This document shows, piece by piece, positions 51,407 to 60,291 of a stretch of DNA of 64,000 nucleotides; positions within the stretch are counted from its first letter, which is position 1; each line of letters opens with the position of its first letter. The stretch covers positions 1-64,000 of the forward strand of contig JBLIEI010000019.1 of assembly GCA_047633055.1 (NCBI GenBank). Direction: 5' to 3'. The stretch is from CALJFL01 sp047633055 (lineage in GTDB: Bacteria; Pseudomonadota; Gammaproteobacteria; Pseudomonadales; Halieaceae). Made by a program: the position numbers and the translations under genes. The notes beneath the pieces are model-generated. The model did not search any database and was not told where the DNA came from. It saw only the letters and a program-made list of their open reading frames with translations.

Positions 51407-52876
51407 TCAAAAAGGACTCTCAATAGGACTCATCCCAACGTAGACAGACTTAAGCTGGGTGTAGTGGTTCAGCGTAACGCGCCCGTTTTCGCGGCCAACG
51501 CCAGAAAGTTTGTTGCCGCCGACAGGCATCTCCACGGGGGACAAGCCGTAGCTGTTTATCCAACAAATTCCAGCTTCAAGTCTGTGTGTCACACGATGAG
51601 CGCGCTGGATGTCAAGTGTGAAAACACCGGCCGCTAGCCCCGTGTCGACATTATTTGCACGCGCGATGACTTCCTCTTCATCGCGAAAAGTCAAAATGGA
51701 CATTACCGGACCAAATATTTCCTCACGCACAATGGTCATATCGTCCGTGCATGCAGTAAAGATAGTGGGGGCTACAAAGAAGCCCTCTTCCGCAGATTCA
51801 GGTTGTAAAGCGTGCCCCCCCTCCAACAAGGTAGCGCCCTGCGCTAGCCCAGTTGCGATATAGCCCAGTATCAGGTCCCGGTGTTCGGCAGAGATTAGCG
51901 CTCCGTAGTTTGTCTGCGGATCCATAGGGTTACCCGCCTTGATATTCGCCCGCGTGCGGGCAAGTAGACGATCAACGAAGGGCTGAAAGATCTCCTCGTG
52001 TAAAAATACGCGAGTACAGTTGGTGCAAATTTCACCCTGCGTGTAGAAGTTTCCTAACATCGCAGCAGAAACAGCTTCATCAATGTCAGCATCCTCGAAC
52101 ACAATAAGCGGCGACTTGCCCCCCAGTTCCATGGTCACATCCTTGAGGGACGATGCTGCAGCGGCCATGACTTTCTTACCGGTACCCACTTCACCGGTAA
52201 ATGAGACTTTGGCAATATCAGGGTTGTGTGTCAGCCACTCCCCCACGCCCGCAGCGCCCTGCACCACGTTGAACACACCAGGTGGCACCCCGGCTTCTAC
52301 AAATATTTCAGCGAGTTTGATGGCGCCTAGTGGCGTTTCCTCAGACGGCTTGAAGATCATTGCGTTACCACAACACAAAGCGGGAGCAGATTTCCAACAC
52401 GCAATCTGGAGGGGATAATTCCACGCGCCGATACCGGCACAGACGCCCAGTGGCTCTCGTCGTGTGTAGAAAAAGTCGCCACCCAAATCCTGCTGCGTCC
52501 CTTCAACCGAGATAGCCAAAGCGGCAAAGTACTCAATCGCGTCGGCCCCGCTGACAACGTCAACAGCCACGGCCTCCTGCCAAGGCTTACCGGTGTCTCG
52601 AACTTCCACCGCAGCCAGTTCGTCATTACGCTCCCGCAGTAAGCTTACGGCCCGGTTCAAAACACGACTACGGTCGAAGGCAGACATGGCAGACCAGATG
52701 GAGAAACCTTGCTTAGCGCTCTCTAAAGACGCCTGCAGTACTCCCTCATCGGCAATTTCAACTTCATAAATGAGTTTGCCAGTCCCGGGATTGACAACGG
52801 GAAAAGTATCACCACTAAGGTTGGCAAAACTGCGACCATGGACGTAGCTTTGATGAACGGGTACTGCGTGGGTCAT
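51407..52876 (-). CDS. betB: betaine aldehyde dehydrogenase
   Basis: A 489-residue NAD+ ALDH. Features: AWNYPLQIACWKSAPAL, FKPSEETPLGAIKLAEIF, VSFTGEVGTGKKVM, the base Glu in TMELGGKSPLIVF and the nucleophile Cys in YTQGEICTNCTRVF, a BetB-like TNxTRVF stretch. FGPVMSIL and GICWINSYG complete it. It converts betaine aldehyde to glycine betaine. First gene of the operon betB-betA-BCCT, which has no betI repressor next to it. The ~225-nt region upstream should contain the promoter. Confidence 0.92.
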   Translation of the reverse strand: MTHAVPVHQSYVHGRSFANLSGDTFPVVNPGTGKLIYEVEIADEGVLQASLESAKQGFSIWSAMSAFDRSRVLNRAVSLLRERNDELAAVEVRDTGKPWQEAVAVDVVSGADAIEYFAALAISVEGTQQDLGGDFFYTRREPLGVCAGIGAWNYPLQIACWKSAPALCCGNAMIFKPSEETPLGAIKLAEIFVEAGVPPGVFNVVQGAAGVGEWLTHNPDIAKVSFTGEVGTGKKVMAAAASSLKDVTMELGGKSPLIVFEDADIDEAVSAAMLGNFYTQGEICTNCTRVFLHEEIFQPFVDRLLARTRANIKAGNPMDPQTNYGALISAEHRDLILGYIATGLAQGATLLEGGHALQPESAEEGFFVAPTIFTACTDDMTIVREEIFGPVMSILTFRDEEEVIARANNVDTGLAAGVFTLDIQRAHRVTHRLEAGICWINSYGLSPVEMPVGGNKLSGVGRENGRVTLNHYTQLKSVYVGMSPIESPF

Positions 52877-53101
52877 ATGCTAAAAGCCCTGATAGATTGG
52901 GTGTTAATCGAAACTATACGGATTCGGGGCCGCGTATGGCGAAAAAGTCGTGTATAAATACTATCAGAAAGTGCTTTGTGACGCTCTTCACCCGATGTCT
53001 ACGTTGGGGTGATAACAACCTCGCGATTGTATCTCACAAAGTGATATGGTCGCTGGCAACATCCACCCTATGAAATGATCCAACCGACGACCAGGAACAC
53101 T

Positions 53102-53263
53102 ATGAGCAAGCAGATCGCATTAACACTAAGCAAAGAAACAAAGGGCACTTTTGTGTACGCAGCCATGGAGGAAAATTCCCTTGTCACCAACCTGTACCTG
53201 CAAAAATCCCAGATGCCAGCTGAGGCGCCGAAGCGGATTACCGTCACTGTGGCCTTCGAATAA
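53102..53263 (+). CDS. small conserved protein, 53 aa
   Basis: A 53-residue protein beginning MSKQIALTLSKETKGTFVYA, with CAGGAA before the ATG. The strand-rich pattern ending in RITVTVAFE and length suggest a single small beta domain. I believe similar short proteins are conserved among gammaproteobacteria, but know no function. It lies 40 nt ahead of the thioesterase gene (ATG 53303), on the same strand, and is likely cotranscribed. Confidence 0.6.
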   Translation: MSKQIALTLSKETKGTFVYAAMEENSLVTNLYLQKSQMPAEAPKRITVTVAFE

Positions 53264-53302
53264 GCCCGCAACCCAACCAGAATGTCAGAAGAGGACGAAT
53301 TT

Positions 53303-53857
53303 ATGGAAGGACACACTGTCAGTTATTCCCAAACCACAATTACCGAGTTGATGATCCCGGCGTACGCCAATTTTGGCGGAAAGATCCATGGTGGTATTTT
53401 ATTATCACTCATGGACAAGGTTGCTTATGCCTGCGCTAGCAGACATGCGGGCACATACTGTGTCACGGTTTCAGTCGATACAGTAAATTTCTTGCAGCCA
53501 GTGGAAGTCGGAGAACTCGTGTCGCTGAAGGCGTCAGTAAATTACGTTGGCACATCGTCACTCGTGGTGGGCATCAAAGTGATAGCGGAGAACATCCGCA
53601 CCGGGGCTATTAAACACACGAATACCTCCTACCTAACAATGGTAGCCAAGTCCGACGACAACCAAAAAGCGATCGTTCCGAGACTTATCCTTGAACAGGA
53701 TGATGATATTCGGCGATTTGTTGCCGCAAGCAAACGAAAACGGCTGCGGGCATACGCGAAAGAGGCAATGATCACGTACACAGACGAATTCAAATATGAT
53801 GATGGTGTGCGTTCTTTCCTGAAAGACCAGCGTTGTGAAGTGAGGTGCAAGGAATAG
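53303..53857 (+). CDS. hotdog-fold acyl-CoA thioesterase
   Basis: An acyl-CoA thioesterase of the BFIT/YciA group, hydrolysing acyl-CoA to free acid and CoA. The hotdog core is seen in IPAYANFGGKIHGGILLSLM (helix with the GG-IHGG motif), TVSVDTVNFLQPVEVGELV and VGTSSLVVGIKV. The C-terminal ~50 residues (RLILEQDDDIRRFVAASKRK) form an extra helical tail. I chose the ATG at 53303, with AGAGGA 8 nt before it; an ATG 21 nt upstream is possible. 184 residues. Confidence 0.88.
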   Translation: MEGHTVSYSQTTITELMIPAYANFGGKIHGGILLSLMDKVAYACASRHAGTYCVTVSVDTVNFLQPVEVGELVSLKASVNYVGTSSLVVGIKVIAENIRTGAIKHTNTSYLTMVAKSDDNQKAIVPRLILEQDDDIRRFVAASKRKRLRAYAKEAMITYTDEFKYDDGVRSFLKDQRCEVRCKE

Positions 53858-53974
53858 CACCGCATTTCTTCAACGCTTTACGGGCGGCTTCCACGTCTTG
53901 TCCGTGGTCGGATAAAACTGACAGCTACCCTTCAAAAGCAGATAACTGTCAGATCAAGCCTGAGCTACTGAAAG

Positions 53975-54388
53975 TCAAGCATGCTCGTAATACCCATATT
54001 CATTTTCATATTCTTCATAGATATCAGGCTTGGTTCTTGTCTGAGACCTAGCTTTACGCAATGCAGACTTTACGCGTGTAGCCCTGTGCTGTAGCCGCTC
54101 AATTCGCTTGGTAACGGTCCGGCTGGCTTTACTAGCCGCGTTATCGATGGCCGCGTAAACGTGGTCCTGTTTATCATCGATAACCACATCCCCTTGTCCG
54201 CTCAGTTTCACCAGCACTTGACAACGTTTATCCTCGCCACCCCTGGGGCCATTGATATCAGACAAAGTGACGGTGATACGACTGATACTGTCGCGTCGGG
54301 AATCTAGTGCATAGCGAATACGACGCTTGACATAGTGTTTTAAATCTTTGCTCAGTACTAAATTACGTGCCTTCACTAAAATTTTCAT
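53975..54388 (-). CDS. ribosome hibernation promoting factor-like protein (HPF/RaiA family)
   Basis: A 137-residue member of the HPF/YfiA family that binds the 30S decoding site in stationary phase. It opens MKILVKARNLVLSKDLKHYV, followed by RITVTLSDINGPRGGEDKR and a basic C-terminal helix (ASRTVTKRIERLQHRATRVK). It then ends with an acidic, Tyr-rich tail (YEEYENEYGYYEHA), reminiscent of the RaiA tail that prevents 100S dimer formation. GGAGAG lies at good spacing before the ATG. Not linked to rpoN here, so it is a stand-alone copy. Confidence 0.85.
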   Translation of the reverse strand: MKILVKARNLVLSKDLKHYVKRRIRYALDSRRDSISRITVTLSDINGPRGGEDKRCQVLVKLSGQGDVVIDDKQDHVYAAIDNAASKASRTVTKRIERLQHRATRVKSALRKARSQTRTKPDIYEEYENEYGYYEHA

Positions 54389-54525
54389 CTTGCTCTCCTG
54401 TCTCCAATAACGGATAAGTTAAGTCTGATTACTCACCCTACAAAAAAAAGTCAGTAAGATAAAATCGATTTATTGATCGTAATCATCAATTTTTTTGGAG
54501 CTATGGGTGAACTGTGAGCAATTTC

Positions 54526-55395
54526 TTAAGGATTGCACCAGCCACAATGCAGCTGTGGCGCTACGTTTAGGCCGTCAGTACGGGGCCTCTTTTCACTGTG
54601 ATCACACAGCACACAGCCATAGATCTCGTCCGCAATCATTTCCGTAGTCTGATGGCAGTACTCACATCGCAAACCCTTTTCTGACCTGACACGCCCCCAA
54701 CCAGGAGAGGCGCATTGGGGACAAGCTGTTGCTAGCCTGGCTGCCATCTCTGCAGCAAGATCCGCGATCACGGCCATCCGCGACGGATTCATTTGAGCGC
54801 GCATGTCAGTTTCCACCCAAACTCTGCCAGAGTTTGACAGTTTCAATGCATCACTGAAGGCACTTTCAAGCGATACCTCGGTATTCAGGCCTTTGAAAAT
54901 CGGCGACCTGGTTTCACTGCCATTCGGACGCAGGATCAGCGCATGCAATGGAAACTGTGCTGCCTCAGCGAATGCGAGTAACTCTTCCATGGAACTTAAT
55001 AATTTCATCTGGTAGTTTGTTTTTTCGCTCAACAGCGACAGATGCAGATGGAAGCCTCGTCTGCGGTCAATAAAATAGAGAATTTCATGATCGCAGGGTA
55101 GAAACGGGATGTAGGGGTGCGGCCCAAAGCTGCCCTCGCTAGCCAACACGTGATCCGTTTTATCGCCCAGCAATTCCAAGATCCACTCGCATTTTCGTCG
55201 TGCACATTCAAGCGCATTCCCTTTACGCTCTACCTCTCCGGAGAAGGTTCCAAGCGTGTCGGTATCCACCACATACTCAAGTACACTCGCCCCAAGCTTT
55301 TCCCAAAAAGGCGGAGCAATCGCCATCGACTTTTCATGTTTAGTGGGGATGATGATGCAGGTGTCTTCATACACCTGGTGAGTGATTTCATTCAT
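54526..55395 (-). CDS. DUF6671-type protein with C-terminal zinc ribbons
   Basis: A 289-residue protein of unknown function. The N-terminal domain (IIIPTKHEKSMAIAPPFWEK, DTDTLGTFSGEVERKGNALE, VLASEGSFGPHPYIPFLPCD) matches what I know as DUF6671. The last ~70 residues hold four CxxC pairs (ACPQCASPGW, RCEYCHQT, GCVLCDHS, HCGWCNP), enough for two zinc sites. It starts 9 nt after the Sua5 gene and is likely in the same unit. Role unknown; nucleotide or tRNA-related work is only a guess from the neighbour. Confidence 0.75.
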   Translation of the reverse strand: MNEITHQVYEDTCIIIPTKHEKSMAIAPPFWEKLGASVLEYVVDTDTLGTFSGEVERKGNALECARRKCEWILELLGDKTDHVLASEGSFGPHPYIPFLPCDHEILYFIDRRRGFHLHLSLLSEKTNYQMKLLSSMEELLAFAEAAQFPLHALILRPNGSETRSPIFKGLNTEVSLESAFSDALKLSNSGRVWVETDMRAQMNPSRMAVIADLAAEMAARLATACPQCASPGWGRVRSEKGLRCEYCHQTTEMIADEIYGCVLCDHSEKRPRTDGLNVAPQLHCGWCNP

Positions 55396-55404
55396 GCCGC
55401 TTCG

Positions 55405-56403
55405 TCACAACTCGCCCGCATTACACCCTCCAACGGCGCGCCACAATCGATCTCGTACGGCTTCCCATTCAGCCGTATCGGGAGGAATCTCAATCAGGAT
55501 GAGTTCCAGATTGAGCGCGTCCAACTCACGTAACTGCGCATAAAGTTGATGTGCGTAGGCGTCTGGATCGGCTGAGAGATTACGCCACCGGCTAGCGGCC
55601 ATTGTCTCAACGGGCTTGTCCTCCATCGCAATTACGCCCATCGACAACCTGCCGGGTTTATGTTTCAGCGCCTTAGCAATCTCGTCCGCTGAAAGCCATC
55701 GAACCGGTGTGTGCGGCGCGTAATGGCTCTCGAGCGAGCCCGAGACCCGGGGTGCAATACTGTTATTCCTATCAAACGCGGTACCGAGCACTTTCTCGAT
55801 GGCAACGCAGCTCAGCATTCCCGGCCGCAACAAGCGAGGCCGTGCGCCGGTGAGATCGACAATGGAAGACTCAATCCCGATTGCGCAGGGTCCGCCGTCA
55901 AGAATTAGCCCTGCGCGGTCACCCAATCCATCCGCAACATGAGCTGCCGTGGTCGGACTCACCTGTCCGAAGCGATTAGCGGAGGGTGCCGCGATGCCAC
56001 TGCCGAACCGACGCAGCAACTTCAATGCAACAGGATGGGCCGGAATGCGCAGACCGATGGTGGGCTGACCGCCGGTAACTTCATCAATCACGTTGTTACC
56101 GCGACAGAGAATCATCGTCAGCGGCCCTGGCCAGAACGCTTGCGCCAACTTTATTGCACCGTCGGGTACTTCAGCGGCCCACTGCATGAGTTCGGAAATG
56201 TCACTGATGTGAACGATAAGGGGGTGATCCGCCGGCCGCCCCTTGGCAGCAAAGATTCGCCCAACGGCTTCCGATGAGCGCGCATCAGCGCCAAGCCCAT
56301 AAACCGTCTCGGTCGAAAACGCGACAAGTTCGCCGCGCCGAAGGAGGTCAGCGGCGTCATCGATATTGGCCGTTGTGGGGTCGACTATGAGCGAAGATGG
56401 CAT
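55405..56403 (-). CDS. tsaC: L-threonylcarbamoyladenylate synthase, Sua5 type
   Basis: Makes threonylcarbamoyl-AMP from threonine, bicarbonate and ATP for the t6A37 tRNA modification. The 332-residue length shows a YrdC domain plus C-terminal Sua5 domain, the long form. YrdC marks: VAFSTETVYGLGADARSSEA, IFAAKGRPADHPLIVHI, FWPGPLTMIL and IAAPSANRFGQVSPTTAAHV. The Sua5 domain begins after SGSLESHYAPHTPVRWLSAD, the conserved linker that closes the site. ATG at 56403. Confidence 0.93.
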   Translation of the reverse strand: MPSSLIVDPTTANIDDAADLLRRGELVAFSTETVYGLGADARSSEAVGRIFAAKGRPADHPLIVHISDISELMQWAAEVPDGAIKLAQAFWPGPLTMILCRGNNVIDEVTGGQPTIGLRIPAHPVALKLLRRFGSGIAAPSANRFGQVSPTTAAHVADGLGDRAGLILDGGPCAIGIESSIVDLTGARPRLLRPGMLSCVAIEKVLGTAFDRNNSIAPRVSGSLESHYAPHTPVRWLSADEIAKALKHKPGRLSMGVIAMEDKPVETMAASRWRNLSADPDAYAHQLYAQLRELDALNLELILIEIPPDTAEWEAVRDRLWRAVGGCNAGEL

Positions 56404-56631
56404 TGAGGTATCAATTCTTAATCCTGAGTGACTGAACAGGAAACATAGAGGTGACTGACGCCTGAATGATATGCCGCATAACGATGCCCTGTGTGGTGAG
56501 ACGGCAACGATATACTCCCAAAAAATTTCGACAATTCGTGTTTTTCGCTATTTTAGTTCGTAAAAACCGAACTGTAGTGACAAAAAGACAAAACAATATA
56601 TATGAATTTAGTTGCACAACAATGCAAACTA

Positions 56632-56653
56632 AACGATAATCATTCTCAATGGC
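56632..56653. promoter_or_regulatory. Fur box before the TonB receptor
   Basis: GATAATCATTCTC matches twelve of thirteen bases of the right-hand side of the Fur consensus (GATAATCATTATC). It lies about 50 nt before the receptor ATG, so the receptor is very probably repressed by Fur when iron is plentiful. Confidence 0.75.
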
Positions 56654-56701
56654 GACCCGCCCATTATCATCAATGTTATTATTATCCAGGACACCACCAC
56701 C

Positions 56702-58810
56702 ATGTATATCTCTCGATTCACGGCGATCGCCGCTCTAGTCACTACGCCGTACGCACTCGCCAATGGCACTGCAGATACCGAAAAAATTGAGGTCATTGAA
56801 GTTTTTGGCGTGTACCCAGACGCCAGAGTGCCGGGTACGCTCCCCGGCCTGCAGGATGGCAAGATATTTGAAGGCAAGAAAACCACGCTGGTGAACCTGA
56901 ACGAGCAACCGGTGTTCGTCGAGCCGAACCTGCGTCAAATGTTCTCCCGCCTGCCCGGATTATTCGTATCGGAACAGCAGATTCCGAGCATCTACAACGT
57001 CAACTACCGGGGACTGGGCAATCCGCATGAATCCGAGTTTGTAGCGTTCTTCCAAAATGGCGTGCCGCTGGCGGCAGACATGTTTGGCTACCCCACAATT
57101 TATTATATGCCTGCGGCGCAGCGGGTCGAGCAGATCGAATTCGTCCGTGGCGGGGGCGGATTGCTCTACGGTCCGCAGATCGGACCCGTGCTGAATTTCG
57201 TGACCCGCCGTGCAAGTGCGGACGCGGAAACATCCTTCAGAACCGACCAGACAACGGGCAGTGACGGCATGTACAGCACCTACAACGAGCTGAACTGGTC
57301 TCAGAACGATGTCGGCGTGCTGGCGTCGTTTGACCACCGCAGCGCCGACGGTCCACGTGACAATGAAGACTACGAGGTCAACTCGGCCTATGTCGGAATC
57401 TCCTACGAAGGCTTTGAGGATATCCGCCTGGGATTCGATGTGGACCTCTACCAGTCTGATTCCGGCGAAGCCGGACGGCTCACGTCCCAGGAGTTTGCAG
57501 CAGACCGCGACCAGACCAAGTCACCGTTTAACCGGATAGAGATCGATCAACTGATCGCCAACCTGAACTACGAACAACAGATCAACGAGGCATCCACGCT
57601 AAATGGTAACGTCTGGTACTCTTCCATGGACCGATTAAGCCGCCGCTCTGCCATGTTCACGGACCCCGCCGACGAGCCCGCAACAACCGCCATCGACGAG
57701 CAGAAGTTCGAAAATTATGGCTTCGATCTGCGTTACGCGCTTTCTTGGGGCGGTAGCCACGTGCTGACGGCCGGCACGACGGGGTATCTCGGCGACAGCC
57801 CACGAACCCGCCATGTCAGCGATGACATTCGTTCCAGCGGCCAAAATCCTCAGGATCTGGTCTTCGAGCAAGATCGCGTTATGACCTATAACGCGGTGTT
57901 CGTCGAGAACCTGTTCCGCTTCGGCAACCTCAGTGTCGTGCCCACGTTGCGCTTCGAGCGGATCAACTACGATCTGGAAGAAGAAGTGAAAAACGAAAGT
58001 CTCAACCGTGACGCCATCGACCTGGACGAGACGTTCAATGAGACGCTGTTCGGCCTGGGCTTGGCATACCAAACCAGCGAGCGCTCGGAAATATATGCCA
58101 ACTTCTCGGAGTCGTACCGCCCGCAACGCTTTGACGATCTAATTAACCCGAACTCGGAATTGGCAGGCGCTAACGGTCCTGACGCGTCGAGCGCCGTCAA
58201 CTACGAGATCGGCTACCGCAGCCAACCGATCGATAATCTGGTTTTCGACATTAGCGCGTTTCGCATTGATTTCGATGACAAAATCGAGCAGATTCAGGTG
58301 AATATCACGGACGTGGAACGAGTGAACAGCGGTGACTCGCGCCATCAGGGCATAGAGTTCAGCGTGGAGTACGACCTGCTGGCCGACGCATCGCGTTCAT
58401 TCAAGGTGTTTGCCAACGGTTCTTTGCTCGATGCGGAGATACGCAACAGCACTAACCCGGATCTTGTCGGCAACGACACCGCATTCGCACCCGATTATCT
58501 GGTTCGAACAGGCTTCCTCTTCGACAGCGACAAGTGGAACGCAGCCCTGACCGCTACCCTCGTTGGTGAGCAGTTCTGGCAGGACTCTAACTTGGCGCGC
58601 GGCGCCGGTGCCAGCGAAATCGAAGCAGAAATTCCGTCCTATGAAGTGGTTGATTTCAGTCTCGAATACCGGCCCACTGATCAATGGGCCCTGCACGGCG
58701 GTATCAACAACCTGCTCAACGAAGACTACTTCAGTCGGGTGCGCAACGACGGTATCGAGCCAGCGCTCGAGCGCACATTCTACGTTGGGTTCCGCTTCGA
58801 AATCCGCTAG
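56702..58810 (+). CDS. TonB-dependent ferric-complex receptor (FecA-like)
   Basis: A 702-residue outer-membrane receptor. Signal peptide (YISRFTAIAALVTTPYALAN), TonB-box-like IEVIEVFGVYP, plug (NVNYRGLGNPHESEF, then RVEQIEFVRGGGGLLYGPQI) and barrel ending in RTFYVGFRFEIR. The GGGGLLYGPQIG plug segment and the Fur box upstream point to a ferric siderophore, ferric citrate or haem-like ligand. No signal-transduction N-terminal extension is present, so it is not a FecIRA-type transducer. It is followed by a broken DM13 gene. Confidence 0.92.
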   Translation: MYISRFTAIAALVTTPYALANGTADTEKIEVIEVFGVYPDARVPGTLPGLQDGKIFEGKKTTLVNLNEQPVFVEPNLRQMFSRLPGLFVSEQQIPSIYNVNYRGLGNPHESEFVAFFQNGVPLAADMFGYPTIYYMPAAQRVEQIEFVRGGGGLLYGPQIGPVLNFVTRRASADAETSFRTDQTTGSDGMYSTYNELNWSQNDVGVLASFDHRSADGPRDNEDYEVNSAYVGISYEGFEDIRLGFDVDLYQSDSGEAGRLTSQEFAADRDQTKSPFNRIEIDQLIANLNYEQQINEASTLNGNVWYSSMDRLSRRSAMFTDPADEPATTAIDEQKFENYGFDLRYALSWGGSHVLTAGTTGYLGDSPRTRHVSDDIRSSGQNPQDLVFEQDRVMTYNAVFVENLFRFGNLSVVPTLRFERINYDLEEEVKNESLNRDAIDLDETFNETLFGLGLAYQTSERSEIYANFSESYRPQRFDDLINPNSELAGANGPDASSAVNYEIGYRSQPIDNLVFDISAFRIDFDDKIEQIQVNITDVERVNSGDSRHQGIEFSVEYDLLADASRSFKVFANGSLLDAEIRNSTNPDLVGNDTAFAPDYLVRTGFLFDSDKWNAALTATLVGEQFWQDSNLARGAGASEIEAEIPSYEVVDFSLEYRPTDQWALHGGINNLLNEDYFSRVRNDGIEPALERTFYVGFRFEIR

Positions 58811-58881
58811 CGCTCCAACGTAAATCCCCAGAATCGAAATCGATGGCGCTTGTGTGTATTCACGCATAGACTCCATCGATA

Positions 58882-59484
58882 TTGATTCGCTTACCGGGTA
58901 ATGTCAGAGCGCCTGCGAATTTGAATTCAGGCGCTACAGTAGGCGTAAGGGATAGACGAAAAATTGGTGAAGCACTGGTATTTGCGACGCCGCCTATTGC
59001 TCTCGATGCAAGCAACCAAGCTGTGCAGCAGGTAATGGCCCACGCGGCGCAACAAGCAGATCAAACAGATCAAACAGATCAAACAGTAAAAGAAAACATG
59101 ATTATGGAATCTGAACCTCAGGTGCTAGTACGGGGAAAATTTCGTGATGCTGATTCCGTTCACCGTGGCTCCGGTGATGCTGTCCTTTACCGGTTGGCCG
59201 ACGGCTCACACCTGCTCCGCCTGGAAAACTTCAGGGTGACCAACGGGCCGGATTTAGCCGTATATCTCGTTAAGCACGCAGATCCATCTAACCTGGATCA
59301 GGTCACATCGGGCTTCCTGAATCTAGGGAAGTTAAAGGGTAATGTGGGCAATCAGAACTAGGTGATTCCTGCTGAGACAGACCTGTCTGAATTCAAAAGT
59401 ACCGTTATTTGGTGTGAGTTGTTTGGCGTCTTATTCTCAACTGCACCATTGTCTGAGTGGCTAGAAGTTCAACGATTGATCTAA
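58882..59484 (+). pseudogene. DM13-domain gene interrupted by an in-frame amber codon
   Basis: From about residue 78 the product reads as a DM13 domain: VLVRGKFRDADSVHRGSGDA, LLRLENFRVTNGPDLAVYLV, LGKLKGNVGNQN. A TAG at 59359-59361 then stands where relatives have Tyr. The same frame continues past it with VIPAETDLSEFKSTVIWCEL and FGVLFSTAPL to a TAA at 59482-59484. The near-invariant Cys of DM13 (in IWCEL) lies after the stop. The first ~70 residues look unlike the usual membrane anchor and contain a 9-nt repeat, so the front is also doubtful. It may be a very recent nonsense mutation or an assembly error. Confidence 0.75.
59057..59083. repeat. 9-nt tandem repeat, three copies
   Basis: CAGATCAAA occurs three times in a row, encoding Gln-Thr-Asp repeats ahead of the DM13 domain. 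Repeat number could vary between strains without changing frame. Confidence 0.85.
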
Positions 59485-60291
59485 AGAATTGTCGCTCACA
59501 GGAGCACTATTTCCATTGTAAATGCTTAATCTTATCTACTGATGATCTATAAACTTCATCAACGTAAATTCCCAAGCAACCGCCCTACTCCGTTGCGCCA
59601 ATATACTCATCCCGAGATCACAGTAACGTTGAGCGCCGACTTTGTCATTATCCGCATTGAATAGATGTGACACCGCGTTAACTATTCGAATTATTCTATT
59701 TTTGAGTTTTCTCTTAGCGGCGTAAGTAATCGGAGCAGAACTGGCAATATCGTTAAGACGCACACCCCAAAGTTTTTCCTATCACATTGGACAAAAGCTA
59801 TTATGTAGCGATCGACATCACTGGCAAACACAAGACCACCTGCCGGCAAACCCCAATTTCAGCCAACACGAAGATCATTCACATTGTTTTTGTTTATATG
59901 CTTAGGAGGACTATAGCCCGTGGCACCATTTCAGTGATCCCAGATTAACCCATCAGCTGGGTCAGGTATGACGACTTGCCGAAACAGGTAAGCGACTGAC
60001 CGTGCCGTGAGCCGCAGCTTTTTATGGGCAAGTTTGCCTACTGCCGCTTGCTCGGCGGTATAGCCTGGTGCCGCCAGATGAGCATAAATGAGGTCTCCGA
60101 ACACCATTATTGTCATCACTTCCACCGTGGTTCGATATCTATGTAAAGAAGAGAGTGCTTTGTTCAGCTAGGCATAGGTCAGGGGCTATTTTTCAATTCC
60201 ATGCACGATACCTGCCTTTTTGATCTTTATTCTTGCTCGAAACATAAACATCGCCTCTAATAGGGAATCAAAATAAAACAGGAAATCCTCA
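59485..60291. other. long gene-poor region
   Basis: About 800 nt without a credible gene. A minus-strand frame (59931-60125) reads YTAEQAAVGKLAHKKLRLTA and has fair protein texture but no ribosome site or match I know. A plus-strand frame near 59800 (YYVAIDITGKHKTT) faintly recalls an IS110 transposase start but stops soon. The right end should carry the sulfatase promoter. No strong hairpin. Confidence 0.4.

Noticed and set aside
59795..59937. YYVAIDITGKHKTT reading frame like the start of an IS110-type transposase
   Set aside because: Similarity is limited to a few residues and the frame ends after about 45 codons; no terminal repeats or transposase core were seen.
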